DNA from: an uncultured Alphaproteobacteria bacterium
GTDB lineage: Bacteria; Pseudomonadota; Alphaproteobacteria; Micavibrionales; Micavibrionaceae
NCBI GenBank assembly: GCA_937931645.1
Contig: CALHAR010000001.1
Coordinates: forward strand, 62,001 to 126,000
Direction: 5' to 3'
DNA: 64,000 nucleotides
Shown: piece by piece, positions 26,405 through 33,891 of the stretch
Layout of the letters: every line of letters starts with the position of its first letter
Position numbering within the stretch: position 1 is the first letter of the stretch
The notes under the pieces: generated by a model
Told to the model about the DNA's origin: nothing
What the model saw: only the letters and a program-made list of their open reading frames with translations
The model's database searches: none
Position numbers and translations under genes: made by a program

Positions 26405-27709
26405 TTATTTTAAGAAAGCAGGTATATCATCACCAAAACCATCAACATCATCATATTCATTTGATAAATTTGGATCATTTTGCTTTGAGTGAGGTGTTTT
26501 TTCACTAACCTTTGCCTTAGGTGAGCGAGAGTTTTTAGTCGATTTTTTCTCAGTTTTTTTAGACGCTGAATCAGAAGGTGGGTTTTTATTTTTTTGTTTT
26601 AAATCAAATAGATCAAACTTTTTCTTAATCAATTTCTGTACCGCATCTAGGAACTTTTCGTCCCTATCAGTTGTCATCATCCACGCACGGCCAGTGTTCC
26701 CCGCCCGTCCCGTTCGACCAATTCTGTGAACGTAGTCATCTGCCGTCATCGGCACATCATAATTAAAAACATGAGAGACATTGTTTACATCAATACCACG
26801 GGCAGCAACGTCACTACAAACCAGTAGTTTAATTTTATCATCCTTAAAACGCTGTAATGTTTCTGTTCGTTTTACCTGCGCCATATCACCATGAAGTGGT
26901 TCAGAAGAATAACCCTTACCTTTTAACCATTTAGCGACCATATCAACATCTTTTTTACGATTACAGAAAATAAAGGCGTTTTTAACGTTCTCCTGCTTCA
27001 GGATTGTATCCAAAGTATTATTTTTATCTTTTTGGTTAACTTTAACCAGAAATTGTTCCACCGTCTCAGCGGGCGATGAGGTTGCTGCAACAGAAATTTC
27101 CTTTGGATTACTTAAGAATTTTTCTGTCAATTTTTTAATCTCTGGTGCCATTGTCGCAGAAAATAATAAAGTCTGGCGCATTGGCGGTATTAAAGAGACA
27201 ATTTTTTCAATATCGGGAATAAACCCCATATCCATCATGCGATCTGCTTCATCAATCACAAGGATTTTAATATCATTGAGCAAAATATGCCCTCGGTCAA
27301 AAAGGTCTAATAAGCGACCTGGTGTTGCAATCAAAACATCAACACCTTGCTCAAGCAACTTCATTTGCTCACCCATAGACTGTCCCCCAACAAGAAGGGC
27401 TTTATTAAGGTTATGATATTTACCGTAAACTTCGAAATTATCTGCCACCTGTGCGGCTAATTCCCGTGTAGGCTCCAATACCAAAGAGCGCGGCATACGC
27501 ATTTTTGCACGCCCTCCACTTAAGGCATCAATCATAGGAAGGGTAAAACTCGCCGTTTTACCTGTCCCTGTTTGCGCCAAGCCCACAACGTCACGTGTCA
27601 TCTGAATAGCTGGAATAGCTTTTGCTTGTATAGGCGTGGGTTCTTTATAACCACGCTCTTCTATCGCTTTTAATGTTTCTGGACTTAGCCCAAGATCTGA
27701 AAATATCAT
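26405..27709 (-). CDS. rhlE: DEAD-box ATP-dependent RNA helicase, RhlE type
   Basis: 434 residues. Motifs in order: FSDLGLSPETLKAIEERGY (Q motif), AQTGTGKTASF (I), PTRELAAQV (Ia), VIDEADRMMDMGF (II, DEAD), LLFSATMAPEI (III, SAT), CSDVAARGIDV (V) and HRIGRTGRAGNTG (VI). The C-terminal 60 residues are Lys/Ser/Pro-rich (KKTEKKSTKNSRSPKAK) and probably bind RNA. It unwinds short RNA duplexes in ribosome maturation or RNA decay. RhlE fits better than SrmB or DbpA because no special C-terminal fold is present. Confidence 0.93.
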   Translation of the reverse strand: MIFSDLGLSPETLKAIEERGYKEPTPIQAKAIPAIQMTRDVVGLAQTGTGKTASFTLPMIDALSGGRAKMRMPRSLVLEPTRELAAQVADNFEVYGKYHNLNKALLVGGQSMGEQMKLLEQGVDVLIATPGRLLDLFDRGHILLNDIKILVIDEADRMMDMGFIPDIEKIVSLIPPMRQTLLFSATMAPEIKKLTEKFLSNPKEISVAATSSPAETVEQFLVKVNQKDKNNTLDTILKQENVKNAFIFCNRKKDVDMVAKWLKGKGYSSEPLHGDMAQVKRTETLQRFKDDKIKLLVCSDVAARGIDVNNVSHVFNYDVPMTADDYVHRIGRTGRAGNTGRAWMMTTDRDEKFLDAVQKLIKKKFDLFDLKQKNKNPPSDSASKKTEKKSTKNSRSPKAKVSEKTPHSKQNDPNLSNEYDDVDGFGDDIPAFLK

Positions 27710-27736
27710 ATGATGTCTTTTAAAGGTTCGATGTGC

Positions 27737-28114
27737 TTAACCATGTAATAGAAAATAAGCTGTGAGATTTAAGGCGAACAACCCTGTAGCTACCATTAAA
27801 ATTTTGGAGGATTGTTTCTTTTTAGGGGCGCAGGGTTGATGACCACACCCTGTATTGCGGCAGTCAATTCGTGTTGCAACCATATGCAACATCCAGCCCA
27901 AAGCTATAATAACACCTGACATCGCAATCATCGGAATTTCATATTGGTGCATCGCTTCATGCAAGTTGTTAAACCCCAGTGGCATAGAGGCGATTATGCC
28001 CATACCAGATAGCAAGCTAAGCAGGCTAAAAACAATAGGAATTCCGCAACAAAAGAAATGACTTATTTCAGATGTTACGACAACCCAGTTTATTGCGTTT
28101 TGCAGGCGATTCAT
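27737..28114 (-). CDS. Small Cys-rich membrane protein of unknown function
   Basis: 125 residues, three to four membrane helices. The first helix pair contains SHFFCCGIPIVFSLLSLLSG. A soluble loop after helix 3 has RIDCRNTGCGHQPCAPKKK, three cysteines and a histidine that could bind a metal. The CCG-P placement is reminiscent of MerC-like metal transporters, but the match is loose. It lies between the usher-like gene and rhlE on the same strand, 68 bases after the usher-like gene, and may be read through from that operon. Function unknown. Confidence 0.55.
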   Translation of the reverse strand: MNRLQNAINWVVVTSEISHFFCCGIPIVFSLLSLLSGMGIIASMPLGFNNLHEAMHQYEIPMIAMSGVIIALGWMLHMVATRIDCRNTGCGHQPCAPKKKQSSKILMVATGLFALNLTAYFLLHG

Positions 28115-28182
28115 GAAATTCTCAACATGTTGTAATTAATATAGGAAAATAGTCGTTTTTTAGGCAATCTGTCAATTCAAAT

Positions 28183-31100
28183 CTATTTCTTTTCAATATC
28201 GATGTACAAGCGATCACTTCTACCCGCATCAGCTTTAAGCACGCCCGAGGCACCAACAGCTACATTATCTGCCACTCCTAAAACAAGCCTAACACCTTGA
28301 TCCGTCACTTCTGCGTTATAACTAGATAGAATTGCACGCTTTTGAGTATCCCACCTGCTCTTTGCCGATAAGCTAGCGTACGGTATATCAACAAAAACAG
28401 AATTACTCTGCGGATCATGATTAACTGCATAATCAACAGGTGCAGATAAATCCAGAACAACACGAACTTTATCAGAATGTTCCCCTATACGAATGCGATT
28501 AATATTTGGTTTGCCTGGTTGGGCCGTATTATTACGAACACCTTGATTAGCCCTCCCCGAAGACATGCTAGCCTTATAAATTTTTCCACTCGTTTTCTCT
28601 TTATACCCTTTAGCAAGAGAAATAATATCTTTCACATTCAATGTACCATCTTCAGCAACGCTCGTATCCAAATCAATTTCTTCAACCCCGTCATTAGCCG
28701 TCGCTGACATATCAATACCGAATTGAAACAAATTATCTGGTGTTAAGTTCACATACTTAAACGGAATATCTAAACCATTCTCAGGTGCTGGTCGTATCGT
28801 ATAGCTTCCTGGAGGAATCTGTTCAAAGGTAAAGTAACCATCAGAAGCAGTTCTAGAATCCTTGATAGTTTCGCCATCTTCATCAAGTAGCTGTAATTCA
28901 ACACCAGAAATTGGCTCTCCCCCATTACTCCACCTTAACGTTCCATCAATGGCTCCCGTTTCAATAAGCGGGAAATCTAATTGATGAACAACACCTGCTC
29001 TCGGATAAATTCTATACCCAGGAACAGAAGATATAATGTATGGATCCTCTACACTTTCTCTCGCAACTTTAATTTTAGCCTGAGTAGCGTTGGCGCCAAC
29101 AAATTGTAGTAAGTTACCACCTTCATCGGTTCTATCTCTTGTAATCCGTCTATTGATAGTAACACGGACATCTTCTAATGGTTCATCATCTGCATCAAAA
29201 ACGCCATTATAGTTTTCATCGTTATATACAAACGAATTAACAGGACCGACGTTTGAAAGAGGTGTGCTTCTATTCGTGTAAGTATTATTATCACCATAAG
29301 GACCAAAAGATGTACTTGCCTGTAAAGTGAATCCCCACCCAGTTGTTGAGCGCCAATTAGTCTGCGCACTGGCTAAGAATCTTTTAAAATCTCGACTGAT
29401 TTGAAAACCCAATCCCGTTTGGTCATTAACAAAACTATAATCCGCCGTAATCGCTGCGGAATAATCTCTAGATTGCCTGTAACGTAACTCACTCTGCACC
29501 GCCGTTACATCAAAATCTGGAGAAATATCATAGTCAAAACTATTTCTAAAGTTCCATCTATTATGACGTCTAGATGCAACAAAACGCCCTGTGCTTTGCA
29601 GGTGATCGCCATCTGATAAAACTGACCGTGTTGTATTACTCATTCTTAACGAGCCAATACCCAAAGATTGTCTTGTTGTATAATCTGTGGAGGTAATCCC
29701 TTCTTGACCTCTTCGATAATTCTGACCAACTTCCAAACCTAACGCGCCAATCGCCGTTTGGAATATCTTTCTAATATTAATAGTTGTTTCTAACTCCCTC
29801 GCATTGGGGCCATTACCTGCATCTGGACTTTCAAAATCATTAAAGGCCGAAACTTGAGCGTTAATCCTGAATCCTTTAAAACCACTTACGGTTCTAACAT
29901 CAACAGCCTCTCCGCCACCAAGTTGCTTGTAACCTTCGACTTGCGCTAATGTTGTACCAAGGGATCCTATCGCACCCACCGACACATATTGACGCGAAAC
30001 ATCATCCGCTCCATCTCTATCACGCAGCGTATTAGCCGTAAAAAATGTCGTCAGCCTATCTTTTATACCGCGTGCCGCATAGATATTGGCCGCAAGCCCC
30101 TCCCTAAGCCCATCAACACGTTCATCAATTGGAAATAAATCATTATTGGCATCAATGATACCACCAGAAAATACATTCTCACCTTTTTTGACCAAGCTTG
30201 ATTGATAAACATAGTTTTCTACGCGCTCTTTGATTTGACCTTGCGGACCATAAAGAACAATACGGAATCTGTTATTACCAAAGCCTACAGAAATATCTTG
30301 AAAGCGATATTCACCTCGCTCATCAATAACCCCAAATTCCAAAAGCTCATTATTCAAATAAACTTCTACTTCCCACCCGGGTGTTCCCGTACCGTCAATA
30401 GTGATAAGATCAAACTCACCGGATTTATCATTATCTTCTGTAGAAAACGTAAACCCGCGGCCACCAATATTATTTGAAATTAACTCCCTGTTATTTAAAC
30501 GCACATCACCCAACTGCGTATCTTCAAGACCAAAAGGTAGCGCACCGTCATAAATATTCTGTCGTCTTAAACGAAAACGAATATTTTCAGGCTGTCTAAA
30601 CTCACCACCTTCTTGAAAGAATGATGCCGAATAATCTGCGCTCGCATATGCTAAGTCATTTACACCATTGACATTTAAACCCGCAATAAAGCTATCGCGG
30701 TTTGGATCAAAACCCGCAGAGGTGGTTACATCAATTGTCGGGTTTGTGTATGCTTGATACGGGTAAGGGATAAAAGTAAAATCCTTTTCATTTTCTTGAT
30801 TCGCTCTTTGCTCTTCCGCTCTATCCCTTGCTCTCTCTCTGCTCTTGGCTGTTTGAAACGGAAGCGGCTTATCTGGAACAACGTCAAGAATTAATCGACT
30901 CAAATTGACATCAAAGTCTATAGGCCATATTTGTGACAAAACATCCGATAAAACATAAACATCGCCATCAACAACTTCCGGACCTATGACAGCGCTAGAA
31001 GGAAGATCAAAATTTTCTCCGCGAAAGCGTAATGTTTTATTTGGCAGATCAATTAAGTAGGAATCTTTTTCAAAAAGAGCCCACCCATTCACTGTGTTTT

Positions 31101-31539
31101 TAGCAGAGTCAATATCGTAATAAAAATCAACAAGGTCTGACAATGCTGCCACAGGTAGGTAATATTGCCCATTCTTCTGAATTGCGAATATACCCGCCGA
31201 CAAAACTTTGTTATCCGCCGTAACCGCAAGAACCAAATCTTCTACGGCAGAACTATCATCACCTTCCGCATAACTACGTGCATAAGAATCTTCTGTTACC
31301 TCGTCCAAGTTTACAGACTGTTCTACATCATCTTGTTCTGATGGTAACGTCTCAGCGATTGCACCCGATACTGATTTTATTTCTATTTCTTGGGCGACTG
31401 CAAAATTAGAAAAAAGCATACCAGCAAACAAGATTCCTAAAAACAGAATCATAGAAAAAGCCTGACAGTGCTTGCTTATTACATTTGACATTATGATCAA
31501 CCGCCGGAAAGGGCATAAAAGAACTGTGGATAGAATCAT
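28183..31539 (-). CDS. Usher-like outer membrane protein with Cna-B/SdrD-type and AMIN domains
   Basis: 1118 residues. A signal peptide ends near SNFAVAQE. Residues about 90-210 hold a stalk-like domain (GIFAIQKNGQYYLPVAALSDL). Then, from about 270, beta-barrel-like text of the fimbrial usher kind begins (LRRQNIYDGALPFGLEDTQLG) with an inserted Ig-like plug (GTPGWEVEVYLNNELLEFG...GFGNNRFRIVLYG). Beyond the barrel there is an EF-like loop YNDENYNGVFDADDEPLEDV, a Cna-B-type domain (SDGYFTFEQIPPGSYTIRPA) and a C-terminal AMIN domain (about 1020-1118, INRIRIGEHSDKVRVVLDL). AMIN domains bind peptidoglycan or target secretins. It follows a PapD-like chaperone and two DUF4402 genes, so export and assembly of those subunits is inferred. 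The start may be the second Met at residue 17. Confidence 0.65.
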   Translation of the reverse strand: MILSTVLLCPFRRLIIMSNVISKHCQAFSMILFLGILFAGMLFSNFAVAQEIEIKSVSGAIAETLPSEQDDVEQSVNLDEVTEDSYARSYAEGDDSSAVEDLVLAVTADNKVLSAGIFAIQKNGQYYLPVAALSDLVDFYYDIDSAKNTVNGWALFEKDSYLIDLPNKTLRFRGENFDLPSSAVIGPEVVDGDVYVLSDVLSQIWPIDFDVNLSRLILDVVPDKPLPFQTAKSRERARDRAEEQRANQENEKDFTFIPYPYQAYTNPTIDVTTSAGFDPNRDSFIAGLNVNGVNDLAYASADYSASFFQEGGEFRQPENIRFRLRRQNIYDGALPFGLEDTQLGDVRLNNRELISNNIGGRGFTFSTEDNDKSGEFDLITIDGTGTPGWEVEVYLNNELLEFGVIDERGEYRFQDISVGFGNNRFRIVLYGPQGQIKERVENYVYQSSLVKKGENVFSGGIIDANNDLFPIDERVDGLREGLAANIYAARGIKDRLTTFFTANTLRDRDGADDVSRQYVSVGAIGSLGTTLAQVEGYKQLGGGEAVDVRTVSGFKGFRINAQVSAFNDFESPDAGNGPNARELETTINIRKIFQTAIGALGLEVGQNYRRGQEGITSTDYTTRQSLGIGSLRMSNTTRSVLSDGDHLQSTGRFVASRRHNRWNFRNSFDYDISPDFDVTAVQSELRYRQSRDYSAAITADYSFVNDQTGLGFQISRDFKRFLASAQTNWRSTTGWGFTLQASTSFGPYGDNNTYTNRSTPLSNVGPVNSFVYNDENYNGVFDADDEPLEDVRVTINRRITRDRTDEGGNLLQFVGANATQAKIKVARESVEDPYIISSVPGYRIYPRAGVVHQLDFPLIETGAIDGTLRWSNGGEPISGVELQLLDEDGETIKDSRTASDGYFTFEQIPPGSYTIRPAPENGLDIPFKYVNLTPDNLFQFGIDMSATANDGVEEIDLDTSVAEDGTLNVKDIISLAKGYKEKTSGKIYKASMSSGRANQGVRNNTAQPGKPNINRIRIGEHSDKVRVVLDLSAPVDYAVNHDPQSNSVFVDIPYASLSAKSRWDTQKRAILSSYNAEVTDQGVRLVLGVADNVAVGASGVLKADAGRSDRLYIDIEKK

Positions 31540-31638
31540 CCACAGTGATTATACCACTAAAAACGTTATATTTAACAGCACTTTAGTTAAGAAAAATGGC
31601 AAATTTAAGGGGGTTAGAAGCAATTTTTAATTGCATAA

Positions 31639-32493
31639 CTATTGAACTGGCACCTGCGACTCTGCTAAAATTTTCACCGCTTTACCAACAAAGCCGTCAG
31701 TTTCCGTATAACGCACCATTAATGTAGAGCATTTAGGTTGATCTGGCTTTTTAGAAATCCTTATTTTAACGTTACGCTTATCGGTTTCTTCATATATGGA
31801 AAAACCCCTCGTGAACTTCAACACATATCCGCCAGTACCGTTCTTATCATTACATATAAAATCAAGATCGCCATAGGAACTTTTGCTCCCCTGTCGATTC
31901 ATTGTGAAACTCGTAAATATTTCACGACCTTGGTCAACAGCACTCAAATTCTCAATATCTACATTAACGTCCAAAGCCCCTTTTCGAACAATAATCGGCA
32001 TACTAACACCAGCCAACATCCTTAAAGATACCCCCGGCTGTTGCTCTCCAGATGTGCGGTCTTTAAAATCAGAAACGCTTTCTTCTGGCCTAATAGATAA
32101 ATGTGATCTGTATTCTCCATCAGCTAGATTTGCAGGTGTTCGCAAAGCCATCCTCACTTGTTGAGATCCCCTAGGTGGTATAGTGAAACGTCTTGGAGAA
32201 AAGCGAACCATATCTACAACAGGACGAATTTCTGGGGGCAGATTATCCTCTGGAACAGCAACAAGCGACTTACTTTGTGTCATTTTAAAATGCGACCAGC
32301 TTAAACGATACGTTTCTTCACGATCTGAATTATTAATAATTGTAATGACTTCCGCCCTTTTCGGCCCTTCAAAAATAACGCGCTTGACGGTCACTGAAAT
32401 TGCATCGGCGTAACGCGGCAACAACAAAAACACCAACCCTGCCAACACACACAGAGGGAAACATAAAAGCTTTAACTTGTTAAAAATAATCAT
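31639..32493 (-). CDS. PapD-like periplasmic chaperone
   Basis: 284 residues. After a signal peptide (cut near RYADAISV), the first Ig domain has VKRVIFEGPKRAEVITIIN, RLSWSHFKM, and the chaperone signature MVRFSPRRFTIPPRGSQQVRM. It continues RTPANLADGEYRSHLSI, matching the P-x-x-x-x-x-G-E-Y-R run before the subunit-binding strand. The second domain has CNDKNGTGGYVL and a Cys pair. It would cap DUF4402 subunits in the periplasm. It starts 12 bases after the second subunit gene and precedes the usher-like gene by about 100 bases. Confidence 0.8.
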   Translation of the reverse strand: MIIFNKLKLLCFPLCVLAGLVFLLLPRYADAISVTVKRVIFEGPKRAEVITIINNSDREETYRLSWSHFKMTQSKSLVAVPEDNLPPEIRPVVDMVRFSPRRFTIPPRGSQQVRMALRTPANLADGEYRSHLSIRPEESVSDFKDRTSGEQQPGVSLRMLAGVSMPIIVRKGALDVNVDIENLSAVDQGREIFTSFTMNRQGSKSSYGDLDFICNDKNGTGGYVLKFTRGFSIYEETDKRNVKIRISKKPDQPKCSTLMVRYTETDGFVGKAVKILAESQVPVQ

Positions 32494-32504
32494 TATAAAC
32501 CACC

Positions 32505-33029
32505 TTATTGATAATTAGCCATCACAGTATAGGTGCCGAAATAAACACCCGCGGTCTGTCCCGCCGCCACAGTTAATGTTGCACCCAACGGAAACGTAGC
32601 AGGATTAGTTGGTAACGTAAGAGAAACTGATGAACCACCACCATCAATGTTAAATCCACCAACATTCATCGGAGCGCCAGGTCCCGTGATTGCAAAAGCA
32701 GGGTTAGTCATTGCAACATCTATAAGAACACCCGTCGAGCCAGATATAGACAACAACCCTGCGGACTCTAGACCTGCGCCAGACAAAAGAACAACTGAGC
32801 CGGTTTGAGTTCGAGCACCTGCAGGGGAGATAACAACTGTTCCCCCAGTCCCACCAGCATCCAAAGATCCAAAATTAAGAGCTCCCGTCGAACTAACCGC
32901 TATTGTAATTAGACCCGCATAAGCAGGAGCGGGAATAATAGTGAGCGGAACAAGAGCAACTGTCGCCGGCAAATATTTTTTCACCAACGACACAATAGAG
33001 AGTTTGTTTTTCTTATTTTTTTCCATCAA
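32505..33029 (-). CDS. DUF4402 pilin-like subunit 2
   Basis: 174 residues. A Lys-rich N-terminus is followed by a signal helix (PATVALVPLTIIPAPAYAG) and then one DUF4402 beta domain: ITIAVSSTGALNFGSLDAGG, VVISPAGARTQTGSVVLLSG, and the final LTVAAGQTAGVYFGTYTVMANYQ. Ends with a hydrophobic strand and aromatic residue, as do pilin subunits that donate a strand. Its first strand also has an alternating pattern. It is followed at 12 bases by the chaperone gene. The role as fibre subunit is inferred from context. Confidence 0.72.
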   Translation of the reverse strand: MMEKNKKNKLSIVSLVKKYLPATVALVPLTIIPAPAYAGLITIAVSSTGALNFGSLDAGGTGGTVVISPAGARTQTGSVVLLSGAGLESAGLLSISGSTGVLIDVAMTNPAFAITGPGAPMNVGGFNIDGGGSSVSLTLPTNPATFPLGATLTVAAGQTAGVYFGTYTVMANYQ

Positions 33030-33054
33030 TCACTATTCAGTATATGCAAAGTAA

Positions 33055-33092
33055 AATACCCACAAACAGAATAGCAACTGATCGTGGGTATT
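33055..33092 (-). terminator. Hairpin between the two DUF4402 genes
   Basis: AATACCCAC (33055-33063) and GTGGGTATT (33084-33092) form a perfect nine-base-pair stem with a 20-base loop, followed on the minus strand by TTACTTTG. This is a weak terminator. It could lower read-through so that the first subunit is made in excess of the second subunit, chaperone and usher. Confidence 0.5.
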
Positions 33093-33111
33093 CAAAGAAA
33101 TTTATTAAGTC

Positions 33112-33693
33112 TTACATATAATTGACGTCGACTGTGTAACTACCTGTAAAAGTCGCAGGCGTGATACCCGCAACCGCAGCTTCCTGACCAGCAGGAACAT
33201 TAAGTGTTGCACCAACAGGTACAATAACATTTGTTGCAGGACCAACAATTGATGTTGTAAACGGGAAAGCCGCAGGAACAGCCTGCCCCATAAATGTATC
33301 AACAGTCATCGGTAAACCAGCACCAGGATCATCAACAGTAAACGGCCCAGCCGTCAAAGCAACGTTCATCACAAGCCCCGTTGCCGCTGTAATCTGTAAG
33401 GCACCTTCAGATTCCAAGCCAGCGCCCGCAATCTCAGTCACACTACCCGTTCCGGCATTTCGCGTTCCACCTGTCCCATTAGGAACAACTGTAATAGTAC
33501 CCACGGCTGTTGTAACAGACATAGACCCAAAGTGTAAAACTTGAGTTGATGTAACATCAATTGGCGTTAAAATAATGGCGGACATTAAACCTGTCCCCGT
33601 GGCAGCCTCTGCCTGATAAGAACTTAATGACACAAGTGCCGTTCCCATCAATAAAGCCTTGCCTATATCGCTACCTTTCTTGGTATTCTTCAT
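33112..33693 (-). CDS. DUF4402 pilin-like subunit 1
   Basis: 193 residues. Signal peptide (KALLMGTALVSLSSYQAEAA), then a DUF4402 domain: IILTPIDVTSTQVLHFGSMS, AVGTITVVPNGTGGTRNAG, a middle GLVMNVALTAGPFTVDDPGA, and a C-terminal ITPATFTGSYTVDVNYM. Low complexity in Gly, Thr, Val and Ala and absence of Cys fit a fibre subunit. It is the first gene of the chaperone-usher-like operon and is separated from its paralogue by a terminator-like hairpin. A possible TATAAT lies 48 bases upstream at 33746-33741. Confidence 0.75.
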   Translation of the reverse strand: MKNTKKGSDIGKALLMGTALVSLSSYQAEAATGTGLMSAIILTPIDVTSTQVLHFGSMSVTTAVGTITVVPNGTGGTRNAGTGSVTEIAGAGLESEGALQITAATGLVMNVALTAGPFTVDDPGAGLPMTVDTFMGQAVPAAFPFTTSIVGPATNVIVPVGATLNVPAGQEAAVAGITPATFTGSYTVDVNYM

Positions 33694-33891
33694 AGCATCC
33701 TCGCTTATATATAGTGTTTACAAAAAAATATAATTAATTGATTATACCTTAAGAATTACTAATTTTAGGTTAATAAAGGACTTAAAAACCTAATCAATAA
33801 TGAAACTATGATAACATTGTTAACAACTAAAAAAAAGGGAATATTTCGAATAACTTACGAGAGCATGTAAAATAAATCGGAATTTAAAGTT

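Noticed and set aside
28183-31539. TonB-dependent receptor as identity of the large outer membrane protein
   Set aside because: No TonB box or receptor plug motif; chaperone and pilin-like neighbours and the Ig-like plug text favour an usher-like role.
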